Of a stretch of DNA of 64,000 bases, positions 44,545-53,482 are shown piece after piece; position 1 is the stretch's first letter, and every line of letters starts with the position of its first letter. The notes below the pieces were generated by a model. That model was not told the origin of the DNA. It ran no database searches and was given only the letters and a program-made list of their open reading frames with translations. Origin of the DNA: Cherax quadricarinatus. Its lineage: Eukaryota; Arthropoda; Malacostraca; Decapoda; Parastacidae. Position numbers and translations under genes: made by a program. The stretch is taken from the NCBI RefSeq assembly GCF_038502225.1, contig NC_091390.1, positions 9,460,244 through 9,524,243 of the forward strand. Direction: 5' to 3'.

Positions 44545-45476
44545 CACTCCCACACACATCCTCTCCCCTCAACCGATACAGCCATAGTGAGCTCATTAGG
44601 GCCTGGGGATTTGTTAGATTTTAATTTCTCTATTTGTCTAAGGACCATGTCACTAGTTACTGCAATCGTGCATAGTTTATTATCGTCCTCTTCTACATAA
44701 TTTATTATTTCTGGAATTTCGCTAGTATCTTCCTGAGTAAAAACTGAGAGGGAGTAAGAATTGAAAATTTCACACAAATCCCTATCACTGTCAGTGATCT
44801 GACCTGAGCTACTCTTAAGTGGGCCTATCTTGTTCCTAATCTTACTTCTGTATACCTGAAAGAACCCTTTTCGGTTAGTCTTCGAATCCCTTGCGACCTT
44901 AGCCTCATAATCCCTTTTTGTTTTTCTTATTCCTTTCTTTATTTCTCTCTTTAATTGAATATATTGATTTCTTAACTGCCCATCTCCTCTTCTGATATGC
45001 CTACATATGCCTCACTTTTGACCAATGAGATGTTTTAATCTACTGTTCATCCATTTGGGATAATTTTTGTTAGATCTAATTTCCCTACTCGGAACAAAAG
45101 TTGACTGAGCAGCTAGAACTAAGCTCTGACCCATAGTCAGGACATCCCAATTTAGCCCACCTAAGTAATTTTTCAGTTCCATGAAATCAGCCAGTCGAAA
45201 GTCTGGGACAGAGACTTGATTGCAGTTTACTGGATAATTCCATAATATATTGAAACTAAGTGATTTGTGATCACTTTCTCCAAGCTCATCATTAACCTCA
45301 AGATTACTAATTAGTGAATAATTGTTGACAATAACAAAGCCAAGCTGATTGTTTCCTCTAGTTGGTTCTGTCACAAACTGTTTTAAAAAGAAATCCTGAA
45401 CTGTATCAAGAAAGTCACTAGACTCAATATTTTAAGTCAAATTCTTCCAAACAATTTGTCTAAAGTTAAAATTCAA
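44545..45476 (-). mobile_element. LINE B fragment (-), downstream part of an interrupted copy
   Basis: The minus strand encodes the endonuclease C-terminal half (TEPTRGNN..., ELGESDHKS) at 45374-45012, and the region between endonuclease and RT (SVFTQEDTSEIPE, KSNKSPGPNEL) at 44777-44590. It is broken by stops and indels and truncated inside the RT. Its upstream part lies at 47822-48212; the two halves are separated by the LINE A copy 2 insertion. Confidence 0.8.
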
Positions 45477-45483
45477 TTTCATA

Positions 45484-47821
45484 TTTATTTATTTATTTAT
45501 TTATTTGAACATGATACAGTGAAGTACAAAGGAATACAGTCATTACAGTGCAACATGCCAAAGCCCCTTGTATGCAGAGCATTATGGGCAGGCTTAAAAT
45601 TAACTTAAGATTAACTAAGCAATGATATATTCAATGGTAAAGCATTATTGTAAACAGATAACAATTTAGTGCAAATATGTATTACAAACACAGGCCATAT
45701 GGTCATTTACTGTGTTGCTGAGCATTCAGTAGAATGGAGAATTCTGTTAGGTAATGGGAAGTACAGTGCCTGCACTCTGAAGGACGGGTGTTAATGTTGC
45801 AGTTTAAAAACTGTAGTGTAAAACACCCTTCTGGCAAGACAGTGATGGAGTGGATGATGGTGAAAGTTTTTCTTTTTCGGGCCACCCTGCCTTGGTGGGA
45901 ATCGGTCAGTGTGTTAATAAAATAAAATAAAATATAAATAAAAACTAAAGTTTGATTGGGTCACAGGTTAGACATTTATGAGATACAATAATGAGAAACA
46001 TTTACGAGATACAATTTATGAGATACAATTATTCAGTATTTATTTAGTTGCGGGTAAGTGATTTTTGAGAAGAGACTTGAATTTATAAACAGTGTTTCTT
46101 TTATATTCACAGGTAATGAATTCCAGATTTTTGGGCCTTTTATGTGCATTGAGTTTTTGCATAGCGTGAGATGGACTTGAGGAACATCAAAGAGTGATCT
46201 GTGTCTTGTGTTATGGTCATGTGTTCTGTTGAGGTTGGTAAGGAGATGTTTTAGGGGAGGGTTTATATCAGAGTTAAGTGTTCTATGAATGTAGTAGGTG
46301 CAGTAATAAGTATGGATGTTTTGTATGGAGAGTAGGTTTAGAGTTTTGAACATTGGTGGAGTGTGCTGCCTGTAGTGGGAATTTGTTATCCTTCTGACTG
46401 CAGCTTTTTGTTGGGTAATTAGTGGTCTGAGATGGTTAATTATTGTTGAGCCCCATGCACAAATTCCATAGGTGAGATAGGGGTAAATAAGAGAGTGATA
46501 AAGGGCCAGGAGAGCTGACTGTGGAACATAGTACCGTATCTTCGATAGTATGCCTACGATCTTGGAAATTTTCTTGGAAATTTGTTGTATATGTGTTTGA
46601 AATTTGAGTCTATTATCAAGGTGGATTCCTAAGAATTTTCCCTCTGTGGATTTTGTGATAAGTGATTCATTTATCATTATGTTAAGAGGGACATCTGTAG
46701 CTCTGTTACCAAACTGAATGAAGTAGGTTTTGTCAATGTTTAGTGTAAGTTTGTTAGTCCTCATCCAGGTTGATATTTTCTGTAATTCGGTATTTACAGT
46801 ATTGGCTAGCGTGACTGGGCTCGGGTGAGAGAAGACGTATGTAGTGTCATCTGCAAATAGTATGGGTTTGAGTAGTTGCGATGTATTTGGTAGGTCATTT
46901 ATGTATATGAGAAAGAGAAGAGGGCCTAGGACACTTCCCTGTGGGACACCAACTGTAATTGGTTTGCTGAAGAGTTTGCCCCGTTTGTGTACACATATTG
47001 ACTTCTGTTGCTGAGGTAAGACTTTAGGTAGTTGAGGGAGTGCCCTCTTATACCATAGTGTGACAATTTTATGTGGAGCAAGTCATGGTCAATTGTATCA
47101 AAAGCTTTATATAAGCCTATGAAGATCCCCAGTGGGACTTCTTTTTTCTCTATTGCAGTGTATATGTGTTCTAGCATGTGTATAATAGCATCATTAGTAT
47201 TTTTATTAGGCCTGAACCCAAATTGACAGGGGTTGAGTATGTTGTGGGAGACGAGGTAGGAATAGATTCGCTTATGAATTAATTTTTCGAAGATTTTATA
47301 GAGAGGGTGTAAGTTGGATATTGGCCTATAGTTATTCAAGTCTGTTTGGTCTCCTCCTTTATGGATCGGGGTGACCCTTGCTATTTTGAGAACTGTAGGG
47401 AAGGTAGAGAATTCTATGGATTTGTTAAAGAGTGTTGTAATGATTGGTGATAGTACTTGTGACGCTTTTTTGTATATAAAAGGTGGTAAGGTATTTAAAT
47501 CTCCTGTCTTGTTTTTCAGTGTGTTGATAATAAGGGAGACTTCAGTAGGGTGAGTCGGAGCTAGGAACAGTGTGTTCGGGTAGTTGCCAGTGAGGTAGTC
47601 ACTGAGTGGGGTATCTGAGCTTGGGATTTTATTGGCAAGTTTTTTTCCTATAGTGCAGAAGAAATTATTCAGTCTGTTTGCTTTTTCTGTTGGTGGGAGT
47701 TGGGGTTCATCTGGTTTTATTAATTCAATTTCGCTATTTCGTGATATCTTTTTTGTTCCTAGAATTTCTGATAGGGTTTTCCAGGTCTTTTTTATATCAC
47801 CTAGGCGCCTTATGAATTTCG
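45484..47821 (-). mobile_element. LINE family A, copy 2 (-), 5'-truncated, inserted in LINE B
   Basis: It begins at its 5' end with the DIKKTWKTLSEILGTKK segment, whose counterpart in copy 1 is at ~1266-1310. It includes the complete RT and ends in a 3' UTR with an (AAAT)n tail (45484-45507 on +). The 3' tail differs from the TTTGAA tail of copy 1, so the copies belong to different subfamilies. Another short repeat (45700-45950) is inserted in its 3' UTR. Confidence 0.82.
45700..45950 (+). mobile_element. Short retroposon-like repeat with A-rich tail (+)
   Basis: The sequence runs into TTTTTCTTTTTCGGGCCACC, then a CCTTGGTGGGAATCGG block and GTGTGTTAATAAAATAAAATAA, ending in an A-rich tail at 45917-45950. 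I recognise this end as a frequent decapod repeat. There is no ORF. It is probably the 3' end of a SINE or LINE nested in the LINE A copy 2 3' UTR. Confidence 0.6.
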
Positions 47822-47852
47822 TCCCACAGCAGCTTACTGCACTCCCTATCAA
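46033..47852 (-). pseudogene. LINE A copy 2 reverse transcriptase, interrupted
   Basis: Two main open pieces on the minus strand: 47852-46926 (linker and RT first half, with PTEKANRLNNFF, TPIHKGGDQ, YRPISN and FGFRPNKNTND) and 46764-46033 (RT end and C-terminal domain, with GICAWGS). Between them, at ~46925-46765, the PQGSVLGP and FADD-type region is readable in a shifted frame (YINDLPNTSQ, LFADDTTYV). The first 9-10 codons at 47852 belong to LINE B. At least one frameshift inactivates it. Confidence 0.82.
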
Positions 47853-48212
47853 GGTTTGGGGGCCTATAAATCACACCCAAAATTAATTTTTCATACCCCT
47901 CGAGAAACTGTAGCCAAACAGATTCTCTGTGCGATGTTTCTATTCTTATTTCGTGTCTATCACAACAATTTAAATTATCTCTGACATACATCGCCACTCC
48001 ACCACCCTTCCTGTTGACCCTATCAGTGTGGAATAGTTTATAACCCTTTATGCTGCATTCAGAAGGTATTTCTCTATCCTTCAAGTTGAACCAGGTCTCA
48101 GTTATAGCAATAATATCTATATTACCTGCACTCGCGAGGAATCTTAGCTCATTTATCTTTTTTCTTAGACTCCTAGTATTTGTATAGTAAACCTTAGGAT
48201 TACGAGATCTGG
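47822..48212 (-). mobile_element. LINE B fragment (-), upstream part of the interrupted copy
   Basis: The minus strand encodes the endonuclease N-terminal half: VYYTNTRSLRKKINELRF, TETWFNLKDRE, KGGGVAMYVRD and LILGVIYRPPN. The frame is open from ~48200 to the LINE A junction at 47821. Around 30 bp of LINE B are missing at the insertion point compared with copy 1 (5975-6005). Confidence 0.82.
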
Positions 48213-48584
48213 ACAGACTACAAGTCTGATCCGACAAATGGCTCCTGGAGTTTAACCCCAGTATGTGTAAAGTTATGAAGATTGGGGAAGGATAAAGAAT
48301 ACCGCAGACAGAGTATAGGGTAGGAGATCCAAGGCTGTAAAGGTCACTTAAAGAGAAGGATCTTGGGTGCACATCAATGAAATAACTGCTGCAGCATATG
48401 GGCACTTGATATACCAGACATTGGCATTTAGACATTTAAGTAAGTAATCATTCACGACATTGTACACCGTGTACATCAGGCCTGCACTGGAGAATGCAGC
48501 GCCAGTATGGAACCCACACCTAGTCAAACACGTCACGAAATTGGTGAAAGTCCAAAAATTTGCAACTAGAATAGCCCAGGAACC
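48211..48584 (+). mobile_element. LINE family D fragment (+), upstream part
   Basis: The plus strand encodes a CR1/Jockey-type RT C-terminal region: LQVWSDKWLLEFNPSMCKVM, KDLGVHI, YTVYIRPALENAAPVWNPH and VQKFATRIA, with stops. It breaks at 48584 and resumes at 53242 after the hammerhead block. It is unlike LINE A, B and C in detail. Both ends are truncated. Confidence 0.75.
48573..48584 (+). repeat. 12-bp direct repeat, left copy (target-site duplication)
   Basis: AGCCCAGGAACC occurs here and at 53242-53253. LINE D coding continues sensibly if the sequence between the copies is removed, so it is a target duplication made on insertion of the hammerhead block. Confidence 0.85.
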
Positions 48585-48896
48585 TTGAAGAACAGGAGGA
48601 GAATGAGGTAATCAGTCCCTCAACCTTGAGTCGATGTGGTCAGTCCATCAATCTTGAATAGAATACGGCATACGTGCTGAGAAGGAGCTTATAAACCGTT
48701 GGCAGGAGAGGTGAAGCAGTCATAGGTCGTGTAACATTTGTTCAATGTTGAAGTAGGTCGTGCCCAAGAATTAGGCAAGCGAAGAATTCCCAAGTATTAA
48801 GATCCCAAGAAGTTGCAGTGTCTGACAGGTTTGTAGATGAATGGTTCAAAGAACCGACATGTTGATAAATTAGACACATGTGCAACTCTTGGGTAT

Positions 48897-48949
48897 CTTT
48901 ATTGAGGAAACGTATCGCCACACAGTGACTTCATCAGTCCATACAAAGG
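48897..48949 (-). ncRNA. Hammerhead ribozyme motif 1 (core damaged)
   Basis: The minus strand reads CTGATGA, an extra A, a GTCAC/GTGGC stem II and then GATAC where GAAAC is required. The changed A of the G12-A13-A14 core should abolish cleavage. Stem I strands (CTTTGTATGGA and TCCTCAATAAAG) are intact. Confidence 0.7.
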
Positions 48950-49058
48950 AGAATCTTGAAGAACAGGAGGAGAATGAGGTAATCAGTCCCTCAACCTTGA
49001 GTCGATGTGGTCAGTCCATCAATCTTGAGTAGAATACGGCATACGTGCTGAGAAGGAG

Positions 49059-49068
49059 CTTATAAACC
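49059..49068 (-). promoter_or_regulatory. TATA-like box in the 371-bp monomer (second unit)
   Basis: GGTTTATAAG on the minus strand lies ~110 bp before hammerhead motif 1. Equivalent boxes are at 48688-48697 and 49430-49439, at 49777-49784 (+) in the inverted piece, and as TATATAAG at 52973-52980 (+) in the 378-bp unit. Conservation in both subfamilies suggests a Pol II promoter; start sites are not shown. Confidence 0.5.
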
Positions 49069-49267
49069 GTTGGCAGGAGAGGTGAAGCAGTCATAGGTCG
49101 TGTAACATTTGTTCAATGTTGAAGTAGGTCGTGCCCAAGAATTAGGCAAGCGAAGAATTCCCAAGTATTAAGATCCCAAGAAGTTGCAGTGTCTGACAGG
49201 TTTGTAGATGAATGGTTCAGAGAACCGACATGTTGATAAATTAGACACATGTGCAACTCTTGGGTAT

Positions 49268-49320
49268 CTTTATTGAGGAAACGTTTCGCCACACAGTGGC
49301 TTCATCAGTCCATACAAAGG
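49268..49320 (-). ncRNA. Hammerhead ribozyme motif 2 (core intact)
   Basis: The minus strand reads CTGATGA, an extra A, stem II GCCAC/GTGGC with loop TGT, GAAAC, then GTT and TCC. A self-complementary ACGT forms a two-base-pair stem III. Stem I pairs GGA with TCC next to the predicted cleavage site (after GTT), and TAT and CTTT with ATA and AAAG beyond an internal loop. This is a type I hammerhead. The extra A after CTGATGA is unusual but has been seen in a natural viroid hammerhead. Confidence 0.78.
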
Positions 49321-49638
49321 AGAATCTTGAAGAACAGGAGGAGAATGAAGTAATCAGTCCCTCAACCTTGAGTCGATGTGGTCAGTCCATCAATCTTGAA
49401 TAGAATACGGCATACGTGCTGAGAAGGAGCTTATAAACCGTTGGCAGGAGAGGTGAAGCAGTCATAGGTCGTGTAACATTTGTTCAATGTTGAAGTAGGT
49501 GGTGCCCAAGAATTAGGCAAGCGAAGAATTCCCAAGTATTAAGATTCCAAGAAGTTGCAGTGTCTGACAGGTTTGTAGATGAATGGTTCAGAGAACCGAC
49601 ATGTTGATAAATTAGACACATGTGCAACTCTTGGGTAT

Positions 49639-49676
49639 CTTTATTGAGGAAACGTTTCGCCACACAGTGGCTTCAT
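49639..49676 (-). ncRNA. Hammerhead ribozyme motif 3 (truncated in the core)
   Basis: Stem II and GAAAC are intact, but the sequence is cut after ATGA, so the CTG of CTGATGA and one stem I strand are missing. The cut is the point where the array turns into inverted sequence at 49677. Confidence 0.7.
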
Positions 49677-49866
49677 ACTTGGGAATTCTTCGCTTGCCTA
49701 ATTCTTGGGCACGACCTACTTCAACATTGAACAAATGTTACACGACCTATGACTGCTTCACCTCTCCTGCCAACGGTTTATAAGCTCCTTCTCAGCACGT
49801 ATGCCGTATTCTATTCAAGATTGATGGACTGACCACATCGACTCAAGGTTGAGGGACTGATTACCT
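49677..49866 (+). repeat. Inverted partial monomer of the 371-bp array
   Basis: This is the reverse complement of part of the unit (from the AATCCCAAGT-type end to CTGATTACCTCA), including the TATA-like box, so the array ends in a head-to-head arrangement. It stops where LINE B sequence starts at 49867. Confidence 0.82.
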
Positions 49867-49992
49867 CAGCAAAATAAGTCACCGGGTCCTGATGAGGTTT
49901 TTTCAAGGGTTCTAAAGGAATGCAAAATGGAAGTCTGTGAACCATTAACTAATATTTTTAATTTATCTCTTCAAACAGGTGTAGTGTCTGAT
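49867..49992 (+). mobile_element. LINE B fragment (+)
   Basis: 126 bp encode NKSPGPDEVFSRVLKECKM and LTNIFNLSLQTGVVSD, matching 6929-7035 of copy 1 and closer to the copy at 55860-55985. It is broken at 49993 by LINE C (-). Confidence 0.8.
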
Positions 49993-52450
49993 ACCTGGAG
50001 TTTACCTGGAGAGAGTTTCGGGGGTCAACGCCCCCGCGGCCCGGTCTGTGACCAGGCCTCCTGGTGAATCAGCGCCTGATCAACCAGGCTGTTGCTGCTG
50101 GCTGCACGCAAACCAACGTACGAGCCACAGCCCGGCTGATCAGGAACTGACTTTAGGTGCTTGTCCAGTGCCAGCTTGAAGACTGCCAAGGGTCTGTTGG
50201 TAATCCCCCTTATGTGTGCTGGGAGGCAGTTGAACAGTCTCGGGCCCCTGACACTTATTGTATGGTCTCTTAACGTGCTAGTGACACCCCTGCTTTTCAT
50301 TGGGGGGATGGTGCATCGTCTGCCAAGTCTTTTGCTTTCGTAGTGAGTGATTTTCGTGTGCAAGTTCGGTACTAGTCCCTCTAGGATTTTCCAGGTGTAT
50401 ATAATCATGTATCTCTCCCTCCTGCGTTCCAGGGAATACAGGTTTAGAAACCTCAAGCGCTCCCAGTAATTGAGGTGTTTTATCTCCGTTATGCGCGCCG
50501 TGAAAGTTCTCTGTACATTTTCTAGGTCGGCAATTTCACCTGCCTTGAAAGGTGCTGTTAGAGTGCAGCAATATTCCAGCCTAGATAGAACAAGTGACCT
50601 GAAGAGTGTCATCATGGGCTTGGCCTCCCTAGTTTTGAAGGTTCTCATTATCCATCCTGTCATTTTTCTAGCAGATGCGATTGATACAATGTTATGGTCC
50701 TTGAAGGTGAGATCCTCTGACATAATCACTCCCAGGTCTTTGACGTTGGTGTTTCGCTCTATTTTGTGGCCAGAATTTGTTTTGTACTCTGATGAAGATT
50801 TAATTTCCTCATGTTTACCATATCTGAGTAATTGAAATTTCTCATCGTTGAACTTCATATTGTTTTCTGCAGCCCACTGAAAGATTTGGTTGATGTCCGC
50901 CTGGAGCCTTGCAGTGTCTGCAATGGAAGACACTGTCATGCAGATTCGGGTGTCATCTGCAAAGGAAGACACGGTGCTGTGGCTGACATCCTTGTCTATG
51001 TCGGATATGAGGATGAGGAACAAGATGGGAGCTAGTACTGTGCCTTGTGGAATAGAGCTTTTCACCGTAGCTGCCTCGGACTTTACTCTGTTGACGACTA
51101 CTCTCTGTCTTCTGTTAGTGAGGAAATTATAGATCCATCGACCGACTTTTCCTGTTATTCCTTTAGCGCGCATTTTGTGCGCTATTACGCCATGGTCACA
51201 CTTGTCGAAGGCTTTTGCAAAGTCTGTATATATTACATTTTCATTCTTTTTGTCTTCTAGTGCATTTAGGACCTTGTCGTAGTGATCCAGTAGTTGAGAC
51301 AGACAGGAGCGACCTGTTCTAAACCCATGTTGCCCTGGGTTGTGTAACTGATGGGTTTCTAGATGGGTGGTGATCTTGCTTCTTAGGACCCTTTCAAAGA
51401 TTTTTATGATATGGGATGTTAGTGCTATTGGTCTGTAGTTCTTTGCTGTTGCTTTACTGCCCCCTTTGTGGAGTGGGGCTATGTCTGTTGTTTTTAGTAA
51501 CTGAGGGACGACCCCCGTGTCCATGCTCCCTCTCCATAGGATGGAAAAGGCTCGTGATAGGGGCTTCTTGCAGTTCTTGATGAACACAGAGTTCCATGAG
51601 TCTGGCCCTGGGGCAGAGTGCATGGGCATGTCATTTATTGCCTGTTCGAAGTCATTTGGCGTCAGGATAACATCGGATAGGCTTGTGTTAATCAAATTTT
51701 GTGGCTCTCTCATAAAAAATTCATTTTGATCTTCGACTCTCAGTCTGGTTAGCGGCTTGCTAAAAACTGAGTCATATTGGGACTTGAGTAGCTCACTCAT
51801 TTCCTTGCTGTCATCTGTGTAGGACCCATCTTGTTTAAGTAGGGGCCCAATACTGGACGTTGTTCTCGATTTTGATTTTGCATAGGAGAAGAAATACTTT
51901 GGGTTTCTTTCGATTTCATTTATGGCTTTTAGTTCTTCCCGCGATTCCTGACTCCTAACGGATTCTTTTAGCTTAAGTTCGATGCTTGCTATTTCTCTGA
52001 CCAGTGTCTCCCTGCGCATTTCAGATATATTGACCTCTTTTAGCCACTCTGTTATTCTTTTCCGTCGCCTGTAAAGGGAGCGCCTGTCTCTTTCTATTTT
52101 ACATCTACTCCTCCTTTTTCTTAGAGGAATAAGCCTTGTGCATACATCGAGTGCCACCGAGTTAATCTTATCTAGGCATAAGTTTGGGTCTGTGTTGCTT
52201 AGTATATCTTCCCAGCTTATATCGGTTAGGACTTGGTTTACTTGGTCCCACTTTATGTTTTTGTTATTGAAGTTGAATTTGGTGAATGCTCCCTCGTGAC
52301 TAGTCTCATTTTGTCGGTCTGGGGCTCCACGCATACATGTCTGAACCTCAATTATGTTGTGATCTGAGTATATTGTTTTTGATATGGTGACATTTCTTAT
52401 CAGATCATCATTGTTAGTGAAGATGAGGTCTAGTGTATTCTCCAGTCTAG
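49993..52450 (-). mobile_element. LINE family C, copy 4 (-), 5'-truncated
   Basis: It runs on the minus strand from the endonuclease C-terminal part (PTRLENTLDLIF) at 52450 to the terminal CTCTCTCCAGGTAAACTCCAGG at ~49994. Its RT is open throughout, and it is closest to copy 2. It sits between the LINE B fragment and the inverted hammerhead repeat, so it is younger than the LINE B piece. Confidence 0.88.
50025..52450 (-). CDS. LINE C copy 4 EN (partial) and RT, uninterrupted
   Basis: The frame is open for ~808 codons. It includes the end of the endonuclease (YSDHNIIEV near 52365), the basic linker (RLIPLRKRRSRCK), PGPDSWNSVF, YRPIALTS, HGFRTGRSCLSQ, DFAKAFDKCDH, PQGTVL and catalytic FADD near 50967-50956. 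It ends at 50025. An apparent N-terminal extension to 52604 is translation of the neighbouring hammerhead repeat and not part of the protein. PHD and CCCH domains are missing through 5' truncation. Confidence 0.85.
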
Positions 52451-52553
52451 TGGGCTGATAAATTAGACACATGTGCAACTCTTGGGTATGTGATGAATGG
52501 TTTTGAAAACCGACAAGTTGAAGAATTGAGACACTTATGCAACACATGGGAAT

Positions 52554-52606
52554 CTTTATTGAAGAAACGTTTCGCCACACAGTGGCTTCATCAGTCCAAT
52601 ACAAAG
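52554..52606 (-). ncRNA. Hammerhead ribozyme motif 4 (378-bp family)
   Basis: The minus strand reads CTGATGA, extra A, GCCAC/GTGGC stem II, GAAACGTTTC. Stem I pairs TTGGA with TCTTC using a G-U pair where the 371-bp family has G-C (TGGA with TCC), and TATT with AATA. Confidence 0.75.
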
Positions 52607-52725
52607 TAGAAATGGGTAAGGAGAGTAGAAGTATGAGGTAATCAGTCCCTCAACCTGGATTCGATGTGTTCAGTCCATCACTCTTGTAGTAAGTGCAGCA
52701 TAGGGCCAGAGAGGTGGCTTATATA

Positions 52726-52770
52726 CTGATGAAGCCACTGTGTGGCGAAACGTTTCTTCTATAAAGATTC
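52726..52770 (+). ncRNA. Hammerhead ribozyme motif 5 (stem I damaged)
   Basis: The core from CTGATGA (52726-52732) to GAAAC (52747-52751) is intact, but the upstream stem I strand has been replaced by CTTATATA, the inverted TATA-like box, at the fold-back junction. Stem I pairing is weak, so activity is doubtful. Confidence 0.65.
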
Positions 52771-53091
52771 CCATGTGTTGCATAAGTGTCTCAATTCTTC
52801 AACTTGTCGGTTTTCAAAACCATTCATCACAACTGTCAGACACTGCAACATCATGGAATCTTGGTACAAAGACTTCAACGCTTGGCCAAACCTTTGGACG
52901 ATGACCTACTTACATTAGTGGCAGGTCCCACTGTGATCCCGCCTCCTCCTGCTTCAACTCATCTCACCGCAGTATATAAGCCACCTCTCTGGCCCTATGC
53001 TGCACTTACTACAAGAGTGATGGACTGAACACATCGAATCCAGGTTGAGGGACTGATTACCTCATACTTCTACTCTCCTTACCCATTTCTA

Positions 53092-53144
53092 CTTTGTATT
53101 GGACTGATGAAGCCACTGTGTGGCGAAACGTTTCTTCAATAAAG
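53092..53144 (+). ncRNA. Hammerhead ribozyme motif 6 (intact)
   Basis: CTGATGA 53104-53110, extra A 53111, stem II 53112-53124, GAAA 53125-53128, minimal stem III ACGT 53128-53131. Predicted cleavage is after U 53132. Stem I strands are 53092-53103 (CTTTGTATTGGA) and 53133-53144 (TCTTCAATAAAG). A transcript from the TATA-like box at 52973 would pass through it. Confidence 0.78.
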
Positions 53145-53345
53145 ATTCCCATGTGTTGCATAAGTGTCTCAATTCTTCAACTTGTCGGTTTTCAAAACCA
53201 TTCATCACATACCCAAGAGTTGCACATGTGTCTAATTTATCAGCCCAGGAACCGATGAGTATGTCTTATGAAGAGACATAAAGGAAACTCAATCTGATGA
53301 TGTAAGGGGGTGTGTGGAAAAAGACACTTACGTGCAGTTCAGGAC

Positions 53346-53399
53346 ATTTATTAAAGGAAACGTTTCGCCACGAGTGGCTCTTCAGTCTTAATACAGAGA
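53346..53399 (-). ncRNA. Hammerhead ribozyme motif 7 (canonical core)
   Basis: The minus strand reads CTGAAGA (fits CTGANGA), directly followed by stem II GCCA-CTCG-TGGC with no extra A, then GAAACGTTTCC. Stem I has TATTAA paired with TTAATA beyond the GA/TC pairs next to the cleavage site. This is the best match to the classical hammerhead core in the window. Confidence 0.8.
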
Positions 53400-53426
53400 G
53401 AACTAAGAAAACGTATATATATAGTT

Positions 53427-53482
53427 TTCTCTGTATTAGGACTGAAGAAGTCACTCGTGGCGAAACGTTTCCTTTATTAAAT
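53427..53482 (+). ncRNA. Hammerhead ribozyme motif 8
   Basis: CTGAAGA 53442-53448, extra A 53449, stem II GTCA-CTCG-TGGC (53450-53461, with a T-G pair), GAAA 53462-53465, predicted cleavage after 53469. Stem I pairs AGGA with TCCT and TATT with nearby AAT/ATTA. It is the inverted partner of motif 7. Confidence 0.75.

Larger units (their letters stand above)
48585..49676 (-). mobile_element. Retrozyme-like tandem array: three 371-bp monomers with hammerhead ribozymes
   Basis: Monomers begin at 48585, 48956 and 49327, an exact 371-bp period; the third is cut at 49676. The monomers differ by only a few bases. On the minus strand each has a TTTATAAG box (48697-48688, 49068-49059 and 49439-49430) and, ~110-120 bp further along in the next unit, a hammerhead motif. 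No ORF is present. Tandem small monomers with type I hammerheads and 12-bp target duplications fit retrozymes or Penelope-type terminal repeats. The class assignment is inference from architecture. Confidence 0.75.
52451..53247. mobile_element. Retrozyme-like 378-bp repeat in fold-back arrangement
   Basis: Arms 52451-52725 and ~52973-53247 are inverted copies of ~275 bp. On the plus strand two hammerhead motifs lie 378 bp apart (52726 and 53104), so the centre contains one full 378-bp monomer. The monomer is homologous along its whole length to the 371-bp one (shared blocks: the hammerhead, GTTGAGGGACTGATTACCTCA and GTCAGACACTGCAAC). The TATA-like box TATATAAG is at 52973-52980. The last 6 bases overlap the 12-bp target duplication. 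Confidence 0.78.

Noticed and set aside
48585..49676. CRISPR-like spaced repeats
   Set aside because: The repeat period is 371 bp and whole units are nearly identical; there are no short repeats with unique spacers. It is a tandem array.
52451..52604. N-terminal extension of the LINE C copy 4 protein
   Set aside because: The first ~50 codons translate the hammerhead repeat; LINE C similarity starts at 52450.
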